The notes beneath the pieces were generated by a model. The model was not told where the DNA came from. It saw nothing but the letters and a program-made list of their open reading frames with translations, and searched no databases. The translations under genes and the position numbers were made by a program. Positions 8,101 through 13,491 of a DNA stretch of 14,420 nt are shown in pieces. How positions within the stretch are numbered: position 1 is the stretch's first letter; every line of letters starts with the position of its first letter. Source of the DNA: Euryarchaeota archaeon UBA561 (GTDB taxonomy: Archaea; Thermoplasmatota; Poseidoniia; Poseidoniales; Poseidoniaceae); the NCBI GenBank assembly GCA_002502295.1, contig DANX01000001.1, positions 1-14,420 of the forward strand, read 5' to 3'.

Positions 8101-8797
8101 GGGTCTGGTAGTAATGTTGTGTGGAAAGTCCAAGGAACGTCGGAGTGCCTTGGGTCGTGGACGTAATAGGACTTCGGTAGGTCACGACGTTTTGTCGGGT
8201 GATGTCCTCTTCCAATTCGAGAACGAAGATGTCATCGTTGCCGTCTTGGTCAGCGTCTCCAACGGTCATGTCCCACACCCAAAAGTGCGTGAAGCGCGCC
8301 CCGATGGTCCACTCTCGGTTGTTGCATCCATTGTTTTCGATGATGGTGACGTTGCCGGGTTCACCGGCTGGTGCGCCTGCGTCATTGGTCTTGAACGGGT
8401 TGTTCTTTTGGTAAATGACAATGTCAATGGCGTCGTCGCCGGTAAATTCGCCGACTTCGACCTGCTCGACGTTCGCATACTCGTCCCAGTCTGCATTTCG
8501 GCTCTGATTGCCCGCCACCCAAATGTCCTGGCGTTCGTTGAAATTACCGTTTCCGTCGTTGTAGAGAATGGTCATGGTGTGTGTCCCATCGGTTGCGACA
8601 GCCAAGTCATTGTGGCCGTCGCAATCGAAATCACCGATGGCGAGGTCGGTAGGGTCGCGGTGGGTCGTGTATGAGCGTGCCACTGAAGCACTGGCGGTTG
8701 TTGCCAGGGCTGCGGTGGTGCTGAGCACCATCAACAGCGTTAGGAAAACGCTGCGCATTCGGGCCTTAGAGAGGTCTTTTTGTGTTTGCATGGACAT
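2117..8797 (-). CDS. Giant modular type I surface protein with integrin-like propeller, GATase-like and PKD-like domains
   Basis: From the ATG at 8797 the protein is about 2226 residues (numbered from there). A signal peptide covers about 13-39 (KARMRS, a hydrophobic stretch, then ASA). Seven FG-GAP-like repeats follow (about 45-490, core type VGDxDxDGxxDLxV), as in integrin-alpha-like seven-bladed propellers. After a CARDB-like segment (490-550) come two MAM/immune-inhibitor-A-like jelly-roll modules (about 570-810 and 940-1187; each ends with a G-F-A-x-D/G-N/F-N-x-S-like strand). Next are an alpha-beta flavodoxin/GATase-like domain (1380-1630), an Ig-like stretch, a PKD-like domain (about 1768-1912, FDASES core) and a further beta-rich domain. 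A transmembrane helix lies at about 2094-2115, with a stop-transfer of Arg and Asp. The cytoplasmic tail has two Q-G-Y repeats. More than twenty N-x-S/T sequons all precede the membrane helix. The frame also reaches a TTG at 8860, but signal peptide and TATA position favour 8797 (or ATG 8791). It is probably an adhesion or recognition protein; no catalytic site is evident. Confidence 0.93.
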   Translation of the reverse strand: MSMQTQKDLSKARMRSVFLTLLMVLSTTAALATTASASVARSYTTHRDPTDLAIGDFDCDGHNDLAVATDGTHTMTILYNDGNGNFNERQDIWVAGNQSRNADWDEYANVEQVEVGEFTGDDAIDIVIYQKNNPFKTNDAGAPAGEPGNVTIIENNGCNNREWTIGARFTHFWVWDMTVGDADQDGNDDIFVLELEEDITRQNVVTYRSPITSTTQGTPTFLGLSTQHYYQTLEVGDYGETQSVGLGGSCTDDDIFLLRGYGLDYSTGSTTNPGNADNVTIVEFSCTGVAATPGSYPADITTQSSNPTVIQFGVVGSRDFDIADIGGNGYIDTIAMMDSNAENVTFMTASAQGTFGNAQNAYFGPYISYAMAVDDLNGDGEPDFVNPTIAYQENTTDSAGGTESGFYLNYPTTIQVTLSDGNGGHVSPLSYPASRRPSTVAVGDLQGGASSAPDLAVGHTNYAFGGWRDNLGWAGQYDTITVIEMDNKDMAVSDLEITPTDRFFGLVGEGTRDINVTVTNTGMDTLNGQTADLDLVLQIVDEANSTNASVYANDWDSPEVLTGCGSGCSWTFEEYIDGATNWHLETNHSTGATTGNNGPNSSANYLNPTDFMWAGEMKTNSSGDEWSGYGKNWDDGMVLNDVDLSGADRAFMSVELFRHLGFGALGQQTQTGGVVITEVMDDLAIIEVYSEESGWNLMACPGLAAIQGACYSGASMWGGFDWERADKQRYGYYAESLVSGLLNAGTYYGWDNFTEEDFGTFDLSPWAGETVDIRFRFRTGFIGSTADDNESRWSGRDGFAVDNLSIWKQNTAFLPNPQTQSTTIGPFTNLEPGQEYTTSIQADLLNDTTYRISATISNNAWDEQNINDDIVSYVTPFNVYDPTVESIDFFKPGGLYAEGTFDIGVVTNNYGNTPVDFDIEATVYSATPSDVYCGTPSAVCEETFEGGSEGYRYEENQQPKGAIYNEDSCSTKIFDNNAYWFGHPCDTGTLGYDDAWANETLTIPDIDLTSMSGDFVSLNFEYYADTFYTIDQEGNIDPSDYASMSVDYNKDGANYTGLVFAQWNDYNEDGTCRSDDNGDGIVNSTESIDQTELSFIGDPSNTDGTGNYNVFFNSDELVKTTSIDLTHLYIQNRSSQDSSQWRAECMSLQGSTVDVHFDFQSDDDGRNGINDGFAGIGFNNISLQEYTFVQDAVYTDSRTNVDAEDVASSVIASHEFFSGVYRLDVKTVFDNTTMGKPWYNDNEISEANNIERVIFNVESVDISIGKPDILACHDDQTLECVLPIDSALTHSWDIQATNGVLAGDYIFYMEVTDMADGSQAHLVDSGPAVTLQSQEKTSVSFTPWNGWIDGATYNISFYGLLADGSETGNERYFHATFADQIDVAILSDTSSRTTAIKQDMAILGMSYTQYEINDWSTYFDAGWFTHYDKIILPWQDILVAKDTQFGGDGYYQYLGEPARRTVLENFMSAGGTVQAHLGPLGSQIYGLDQGLAGRLPFGLDVQSRDTASTQVTYNTMDLADPYHPVMDNIDVNAFQGFDANSGVAQAVLNTKSVSTNNVPETCNGYMEDGGYFQRLIRSAEDIQDTVLGVCSYFSGGLIVSTIDVATHSERADSSTFPLLGNLLKYQVNPYPDGFGTLGNGLDLTINDEVPSLDPSTGKYALRYMKSDATLNFGFTTSTSETLQADWIIDGPTNWDGSSLATGVTGHSTETSPSMVFCKADLASQTGCAQGEQWHITLMLHDDNGHARTIDVVVETNDVYADEFRPEANAVVDIRPEYEDNIEFVGTKTVSNVEWDINRIILQGEGDDAELVVHFDASESMDMDALDGNGIESYEWKVLFDAPYGDDSFDLDGHTFTQTAASGGQWSYKFQNVTVDSTGTTENQIRIELVVYDSAGKFSEKHRMYFVVVPDGFGDEAPDVQWDNANLNDTRFVDDTITISGKVLSGSETGEVYVEAAFFQDNLSASAATKYQLSLLDLWAKSDNLSDGETFELTLDMSSFYTNTSTRQSVYIKYYEGTYPNERWVTIKWIELDLPACQGLEADPQAIEAGGEFVLDANGDCQWVGAWSYDPTTGEWKDNTQSSSDGDDASSGIDPMMLIAGGVILLIVVVGSLMFMRRNDDKDDAFGGMEGAFGADALDPTEQYVQQLIAQGYPEETARAFAAQYVGGGAAAQPAAAQPAAAAQPAAGYDQAVYDQYYQQFVSQGYDAATAAAYAQQYAVQYAQSQQ
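2144..2377 (-). repeat. Cytoplasmic tail with two UBA-like Q-G-Y repeats and an Ala/Gln/Pro linker
   Basis: Two 25-residue copies lie at codons 2303-2377 and 2144-2218. They share the pattern [E/D]QYxQQxxxQGYxxxTAxAxAxQY. Between them is a low-complexity Ala-Gln-Pro linker, encoded by three near-identical 15-base units (2247-2294). The helix, Q-G-Y turn, helix layout recalls the M-G-F/Y loop of UBA domains, but this is pattern similarity only. The tail follows the membrane anchor and should face the cytoplasm. Confidence 0.7.
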
Positions 8798-8824
8798 CAC
8801 TTGCTTCGGCCACGGCCTGTTCGG

Positions 8825-8830
8825 ATATAA
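8825..8830 (-). promoter_or_regulatory. TATA-like box for the giant surface protein gene
   Basis: On the minus strand the box reads TTATAT (within ATTATATCC). Its centre lies about 30 bases upstream of the ATG at 8797, so transcription would start around 8800-8801 and leave a leader of about 3-4 bases. It is the only TATA-like element in the 134-base gap. It lies inside the coding sequence if the TTG at 8860 is used, which argues against that longer start. Confidence 0.5.
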
Positions 8831-8880
8831 TGCCTTTGCACCCAAGTTTCGGAATGACAAGCCCGCAAGCCCTCATTTAT

Positions 8881-8895
8881 GTTCAAAAATTGAAC
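8881..8895. terminator. Perfect palindrome with T5/A5 core, terminator or operator
   Basis: GTTCAA-AAA-TTGAAC is a perfect inverted repeat. On the minus strand it reads GTTCAATTTTTGAAC, giving a T5 tract about 40 bases after the stop of the 225-aa gene and about 50 bases before the TATA box of the giant gene. It could terminate the aconitase transcript, or bind a dimeric regulator upstream of the giant gene. Sequence alone does not separate the two. Confidence 0.4.
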
Positions 8896-8922
8896 GGTTT
8901 TCTCGCTTCTCATCTGAGGTGA

Positions 8923-8937
8923 ATCTGAGAATCAGAT
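8923..8937. repeat. Perfect inverted repeat straddling the stop codon of the 225-aa gene
   Basis: ATCTGA-GAA-TCAGAT has 6-base arms and a 3-base loop. The stop codon of the 225-aa gene (complement of 8932-8934) lies in one arm. A further direct copy of ATCTGAG lies at 8912-8918. In mRNA it would fold into a short hairpin at the end of the message. Confidence 0.5.
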
Positions 8938-9609
8938 ACGGCCGGCCAGCCATTTGGGTGAAGGACTCCATCCCGTGGCGTCTCCGCCGTGGATTTTGAC
9001 CAATTTACCAGCAGAAAACAACGACTCCAACCAAACCTCAAGCGCCGTTCCTTCACGGCCTCCAAGTTTACTGCTCGCAATTTCTTCAATGTCTTGGGTT
9101 CGGAGACCCGTCATGCCGTGGTCTCGTACCACGAGTTGGAGCAATTCCCTCAACCACGCCTCAGCCATTGGGTCAACACTCGTTGCACCTTGAACGGGCA
9201 TGGGCGGGTCCATGTCGTGAAGGATGTCCATCAAGTCGATGACATCGGGGCGCTCAGCGGGCGCCATGCCCGCCTCGTTTAATTTTTCTTGGAGATTCAA
9301 TTCCCCGATTGGCCGACGAACCACGGGTATTCGGGAAGGATCGGGTGCCGGCCCCATATCGGCCGGGCGCTGGGCTTCTGGAGCATCGTCCATCTCAATG
9401 TTGACACCGGCTTCTTGCCGTTGACGACTCACGCTCGAGAGGTTGGTGGCTTTGACTTCTGTTCCGATGGGCATGGTCCATCCAACGCCTTGCAGGCCAA
9501 GCTCCTCAACGTGTTTCTGGACCCATTCTGCGGCGCCTTCAATCACAACGTTCACGTCATGGTCGTCAGAGCGGAATCGGTACCGCACATTGCCTCGAAG
9601 TTGACGCAT
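8932..9609 (-). CDS. Conserved-looking soluble protein of unknown function, downstream of aconitase
   Basis: This 225-residue protein has no signal peptide, membrane helix or cysteine, so it should be cytoplasmic. Residues 1-50 look like a small alpha-beta domain (RYRFRSDDHDVNVVIEG strand pair, then helix AAEWVQKHVEELGL). A Pro/Ala-rich, probably flexible linker covers about 65-140. Residues about 146-225 are helical, then end in a short hairpin (GKLVKI..GWSPSP). This layout is compatible with a winged-helix or SAP-like domain, but no key residues prove it. It begins 41 bases after the aconitase stop with no convincing TATA box in the gap, so it is probably co-transcribed with aconitase; the Shine-Dalgarno match is weak. 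A role linked to aconitase expression or Fe-S status is conceivable from position alone. Family not recognised. Confidence 0.85.
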   Translation of the reverse strand: MRQLRGNVRYRFRSDDHDVNVVIEGAAEWVQKHVEELGLQGVGWTMPIGTEVKATNLSSVSRQRQEAGVNIEMDDAPEAQRPADMGPAPDPSRIPVVRRPIGELNLQEKLNEAGMAPAERPDVIDLMDILHDMDPPMPVQGATSVDPMAEAWLRELLQLVVRDHGMTGLRTQDIEEIASSKLGGREGTALEVWLESLFSAGKLVKIHGGDATGWSPSPKWLAGRI

Positions 9610-9643
9610 TGGTCCCGCCTGTGTGGCATCTGATTTTCAATCT

Positions 9644-9659
9644 ACTGCATTCATGCAGT
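9644..9659. repeat. Perfect hairpin straddling the aconitase stop codon
   Basis: ACTGCAT-TC-ATGCAGT has 7-base arms and a 2-base centre. The aconitase stop codon (complement of 9651-9653) lies in the middle. No T-rich tract directly follows on the minus strand, so it looks less like a terminator than an mRNA hairpin or processing site between aconitase and the next gene. Confidence 0.45.
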
Positions 9660-12320
9660 GGACTGTGCCATCTCCCGAAGAACGGTGTGAAGGATGCCGC
9701 CGTTCCTGTAGTACTCAACCTCAACGGGCGTGTCCAGCCGGATTTGCGCCTCAAAGGAGGAAGTGCTGCCGTCGGCGTGTTCCACTTGGACGTCGACCCA
9801 CTGCAGCGGTTGTACCTCATCGCTCAGCGGAATACTGAAGCTTTCGTGTCCGGTCAATCCAAGTGTTGCGTGCGATTCACCATCTTTGAACGTTAGCGGA
9901 AGGACACCCATGCCCACCAAATTGGAACGATGAATGCGCTCAAAGGAAGTAGCGATAACGGCCTTAACGCCGAGCAAGTAGGTCCCCTTTGCGGCCCAGT
10001 CTCGAGACGAACCGGTGCCGTACTGGCCTCCGGCGAGGACAATTTTTGGTGCTTGAATTTGAGCGGCATCGTACACCGACATGACTTCCCCGTTCTCGTG
10101 GTTGAGCGCATACCCTCCTTCGGTTCCCGGAGCCATTTGATTGCGTATTCGGACATTCGCAAACGTACCACGCATCATGATTTCATGGTTGCCACGGCGG
10201 CTTCCGAAGGAATTGAAATCCCGTCGTTTCACGTCGCGTTCCACCAACCATTTACCGGCTGGACCATCCGCAGGGAACGAGCCAGCAGGAGAGATGTGGT
10301 CGGTCGTGATGGAATCTCCGAGCTTCAACAACACCTTTGCAGCGTGAATGGACTCAATGGGTGAGGGGGTTGGCGAGAGGCCGCTGAAGAACGTTGGAAG
10401 GCGTATGTAGGTGGATTCATCTGCCCAAGGATAGAGCGGCGAAGGTTCGGCGGGAATGCTGTTCCATCGAGGCTCATTCATCGCATCGGCGTATCGCTGA
10501 CGAAACATTTCCGGCGTGATGACCTTCATGGCCTCAGCGACTTCTTCTTCGGTCGGCCAGACCTCAGAAAGCATAACCGGTTGGCCTTCGGTATCAAAGC
10601 CGATCGGCTCACTGGTCAAATCCATCTCGAGGTTACCTGCGATGGCATAGGCCACAACAAGAGGAGGGCTTGCGAGGTAAGACGCCTTCACCTTCCCGTG
10701 AACTCGGCCCTCAAAGTTTCGATTGCCTGAAAGGACGGAACCGACGATGAGCCCTGTTTCGTCAAGAGCCGCTTCGATCGGCTCGGGCAAAGGCCCAGAA
10801 TTGCCAATGCAGGTGGTGCACCCGTAGCCCACCGTGTGAAAGCCCATGGCGTTCAAGTCATCTTGCAGGCCCGTTGCTTCGTAGTACTCGGTGACCACTC
10901 GGCTTCCAGGAGCAAGCGAAGTTTTGACCCAGGGTTTGACCGTTAGCCCTCGCTGGCGCGCCTTGCGAGCCAGCAAACCCGCAGCCATCATTACGCCAGG
11001 ATTTGAGGTGTTGGTGCATGAAGTGATGGCGGCAATAACGACATCACCGTGGTTAAGGTCAAAAATTTCCCCGTTCATCTCGACGATGGCACCGTTGGAG
11101 AGGTCCTCCTTGGCCAGCCCGTGGCCGTGATGCCCGACCTCATGGGTCAAACTCTCGACGAAATGTGATTTCATTTCGTTCAAGTCAACGCGGTCTTGGG
11201 GCCGCTTTGGACCGGCAAGCGCAGGAACAACATCGTTCAAGTTCAACTCAAGAACAGCAGTGTAAGACTTCTCTTCGGCTGCTTCGCCGCACCACAAGCC
11301 TTGCGCTTTGGCGTAGGCCTCAACACCGGCGACAGCGGTGTCTTCGCGTCCGGTCAAACGAAGGTATTCGAGGGTTCGCTCATCGACGGGAAAGAACCCG
11401 CATGTCGCCCCGTACTCCGGCGCCATGTTGGCAATCGTGGCACGGTCAGCCAAGGAAAGCGCCTTCATTCCCGGACCAAAGAACTCAACAAATTTGCCAA
11501 CAACGCCGTGTTCTCGAAGCATCTCAACGATGCGAAGGGTCATGTCCGTGGCGGTGACGCTTGGCTGAAGGCTTCCAACCAGCCGAACACCGACCACGTC
11601 TGGTGCGAGCATGTAAATCGGTTGACCAAGCATGACGGCTTCGGCTTCAATGCCGCCAACCCCCCATCCAAGCACGCCCAAGCCGTTGACCATCGTGGTG
11701 TGCGAATCCGTACCAACGAGGGTATCAGCAAGCCACACGCCCTCTTCCTGACGAGCCACGCTGGCGATGAATTCGAGGTTCACTTGGTGAACGATGCCGC
11801 GGGAAGGGGGCACGGCTTGGAAGTTTGCGAGGGATTGTTGGCCCCATTTGAGAAAGGTGTAGCGTTCCATGTTCCGGTGATATTCGATGTCAAGATTCAT
11901 GTCAAGTGCGTCGCTTCGAGCGCCTGAAATGTCCACTTGGACAGAGTGGTCGATAACCAAGTCGACGGGTACTTGTGGATTTACCTTTTCAGGATCGCCG
12001 CCCATTTCCACCATGGCGTCGCGGAGAGCCGCCAAGTCAACCACAGCGGGAACGCCAGTAAAATCCTGCAAAATAACCCGGGAAGGTCGGAAAGGGATTT
12101 CACCGCGCTCACCGTTGGGCGTCCAACCAGCGATGGTGCGAATGTCCTTCTCTGTGACGAGAAACCCATCGTTGCCTCGCAAAGCACCTTCCAGCAGAAT
12201 GCGGATGGAGTAAGGGAGATGAGCGGTAGGAACGCCGTTGGCGTCCAACGCATCCAAGGAAAAATAATCGCCGCCGACGCTCAGTGTTTGCCGAGCGTTG
12301 AACGGGTCCAAGGCCGCCAT
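9651..12320 (-). CDS. acnA: Aconitate hydratase, AcnA/IRP type
   Basis: This enzyme converts citrate to isocitrate through cis-aconitate in the TCA/glyoxylate routes, using a [4Fe-4S] cluster in the cytoplasm. Numbering is from the GTG at 12338 (895 residues), close to the roughly 890 residues usual for AcnA. Cluster ligands are Cys441 (in SCTNTS) and Cys507/Cys510 (in GCTTCIG). Other family signatures are VIDHSVQVD (about 128-136), GTDSHTTMVNGLG (209-221), GNRNFEGRVHG (538-548), GDSITTDHISPAG (674-686) and YGTGSSRDWAAKG (773-785). The last lies in the C-terminal swivel domain, and this order separates it from AcnB. All expected catalytic elements are present, so it should be active. I prefer ATG 12320 (889 aa) because a weak TTCATA box lies 26-27 bases before it; GTG 12338 remains possible. 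The gene lies between the cyclophilin and the 225-aa gene on the same strand. Confidence 0.97.
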   Translation of the reverse strand: MAALDPFNARQTLSVGGDYFSLDALDANGVPTAHLPYSIRILLEGALRGNDGFLVTEKDIRTIAGWTPNGERGEIPFRPSRVILQDFTGVPAVVDLAALRDAMVEMGGDPEKVNPQVPVDLVIDHSVQVDISGARSDALDMNLDIEYHRNMERYTFLKWGQQSLANFQAVPPSRGIVHQVNLEFIASVARQEEGVWLADTLVGTDSHTTMVNGLGVLGWGVGGIEAEAVMLGQPIYMLAPDVVGVRLVGSLQPSVTATDMTLRIVEMLREHGVVGKFVEFFGPGMKALSLADRATIANMAPEYGATCGFFPVDERTLEYLRLTGREDTAVAGVEAYAKAQGLWCGEAAEEKSYTAVLELNLNDVVPALAGPKRPQDRVDLNEMKSHFVESLTHEVGHHGHGLAKEDLSNGAIVEMNGEIFDLNHGDVVIAAITSCTNTSNPGVMMAAGLLARKARQRGLTVKPWVKTSLAPGSRVVTEYYEATGLQDDLNAMGFHTVGYGCTTCIGNSGPLPEPIEAALDETGLIVGSVLSGNRNFEGRVHGKVKASYLASPPLVVAYAIAGNLEMDLTSEPIGFDTEGQPVMLSEVWPTEEEVAEAMKVITPEMFRQRYADAMNEPRWNSIPAEPSPLYPWADESTYIRLPTFFSGLSPTPSPIESIHAAKVLLKLGDSITTDHISPAGSFPADGPAGKWLVERDVKRRDFNSFGSRRGNHEIMMRGTFANVRIRNQMAPGTEGGYALNHENGEVMSVYDAAQIQAPKIVLAGGQYGTGSSRDWAAKGTYLLGVKAVIATSFERIHRSNLVGMGVLPLTFKDGESHATLGLTGHESFSIPLSDEVQPLQWVDVQVEHADGSTSSFEAQIRLDTPVEVEYYRNGGILHTVLREMAQSTA

Positions 12321-12360
12321 GGGTCTCGGAAAACTCACCCGCCTATGAACACAACGCTTT

Positions 12361-12415
12361 CTTTGTCATGCGGACAAAGCCCTGCTCGGCCACAGACCGA
12401 AGGTGGACAAACCTT
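12361..12415. promoter_or_regulatory. Inverted-repeat region upstream of aconitase
   Basis: The gap between the cyclophilin stop and aconitase start holds a perfect inverted repeat (CTTTGTC-ATGCG-GACAAAG, 12361-12379). A second, smaller one (AAGGT-6-ACCTT) lies at 12400-12415. GGACAAA occurs directly repeated at 12372-12378 and 12405-12411. The repeats lie where a regulator of aconitase transcription, or the end of the upstream transcript, would be expected. There is no long T tract, so an operator is at least as likely as a terminator. Confidence 0.35.
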
Positions 12416-13491
12416 CACCAGAATTGGTACCAAGGTGTTGTTTCGGAGCCAACAAAGGTTGCCGATACGAGTTTCGCTTCTTGCTTGGGAGTGTCTCCGC
12501 TGCCGTCATCTTGGGGAGTTGAATTTGGAGTGTCAACATGGGAAATTGAGTCAACATGGTCACACCCACTGGTTATTTTTCCAAACACCGTGTGCGCACC
12601 GTCAAGCCAATCAGGTCCCTTGCCATTGTTGCTATCGCTAGGGATGAGGAAGAACTGGCTACCGCCGGTGTGGGGGGGGGTGGTCTTCGCCATCGAGATC
12701 GTGCAAACCTCGTGGTTGAGGCCGTTGTTGACTTCGTCGGGGATGGTGTAGGAGGTTTCTTGACAGTCCGCCTCTGAAATGCTGTTGTCGCCGTTGCAGT
12801 AGCCGAACCACTTGGCAGCGTGGCCACCGGTGCCGTCGCCTCGAGTAAAGTCGCCTCCTTGAATCATGAAATCATCGATGACACGGTGGAAGATGGTGCC
12901 GTCGTAATCGCCGTTTTCGACGAGGAGTTTGAAATTCTCAACGTGGGCAGGGGCAGCGTCTGGATAGAGTTCGATGGTCACCGTGCCGCTGTTGGCGCCA
13001 CCGTTCCACGTCATTTCCAAATCAACGATGTCGGTGGTCGTGTCCGTGCGGTTGGCCACATTGATCACGGCAAGGACGAGGATGCCGGCCAGGAAAATGG
13101 CCATGATGCCAGCAGGCGTTGGAGTACCTTCGTTGAGAAGGCGAGGAAAACTGGTTTCCCTGATGCCTTTGTTCTGCATTTCGTTGAGCAGTTCATTGTA
13201 AGTCCGGTCGGCTTTTTTGTCCCTCGGATTCTTTTTGGTGGCTTCTCGAAGGAGCGAAGCCGCTCGACGGTATTCAGCCCGATTATTGCGGGCTTTGGCT
13301 TCCAGCCACGTGGCATGTCCGGCAAGTCGCAGCGTGGTGGGCTCGTCTCCACCAGCATCAATGTCTCGCAGAATTTTCAGCGCTGATTCGCCTTTTCCTT
13401 TGGTGATGGCCTTCTCGGCTTTGTCCCAAGCCGCCTTCATTGCATCGTCCGCCATAACCCCACGCAATTGCTGCATGGTTTTGAGTCTCAC
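12415..13491 (-). CDS. Membrane-tethered cyclophilin-type peptidyl-prolyl isomerase with N-terminal TPR-like region
   Basis: The 358-residue protein catalyses cis-trans isomerisation of Xaa-Pro bonds. Residues about 13-110 are charged, helical and TPR-like. A membrane helix lies at about 126-146. The cyclophilin domain follows at about 155-350. Its active-site set is present: FHRVIDDFMIQGGDF (201-215, with the catalytic Arg203), SMAK..GGSQFF (266-281) and the WLDGAHTVFG segment (295-304, with the Trp that determines cyclosporin binding in many members). An insertion of about 20 residues carrying two Cys (232 and 243) sits between these blocks. With the positive side inside, the isomerase domain should face outside. 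The GTG at 13491 overlaps the preceding stop by four bases (GTGA), as does the next pair upstream, so I chose it; ATG at 13476 or 13455 is also possible. It could help fold exported proteins such as the giant surface protein. Confidence 0.92.
   Translation of the reverse strand: MRLKTMQQLRGVMADDAMKAAWDKAEKAITKGKGESALKILRDIDAGGDEPTTLRLAGHATWLEAKARNNRAEYRRAASLLREATKKNPRDKKADRTYNELLNEMQNKGIRETSFPRLLNEGTPTPAGIMAIFLAGILVLAVINVANRTDTTTDIVDLEMTWNGGANSGTVTIELYPDAAPAHVENFKLLVENGDYDGTIFHRVIDDFMIQGGDFTRGDGTGGHAAKWFGYCNGDNSISEADCQETSYTIPDEVNNGLNHEVCTISMAKTTPPHTGGSQFFLIPSDSNNGKGPDWLDGAHTVFGKITSGCDHVDSISHVDTPNSTPQDDGSGDTPKQEAKLVSATFVGSETTPWYQFW
12672..12680. repeat. G9/C9 homopolymer inside the cyclophilin active-site loop
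   Basis: Nine consecutive G on the plus strand (C on the coding strand) encode the end of a Thr, two Pro and the start of a His in the SMAK-to-GGSQFF loop. The frame is intact and the loop has the normal family length. A run this long is prone to slippage in replication and to sequencing error. Confidence 0.85.

Noticed and set aside
8072..8674. 200-codon plus-strand frame opposite the giant gene
   Set aside because: It is repetitive in Val/Gly only because it mirrors the Asp/Gly-rich FG-GAP codons; no independent signal supports it.
8798..8860. N-terminal extension of the giant protein to a TTG at 8860
   Set aside because: The extension is not signal-peptide-like and contains the TATA box. 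A start at 8797 or 8791 places a normal signal peptide near the N-terminus.
11196..12641. Long plus-strand open frames opposite aconitase (243 and 234 codons)
   Set aside because: They lie antisense to a well-supported aconitase and their products have no family-like features. Such mirror frames are expected opposite long genes of this GC content.
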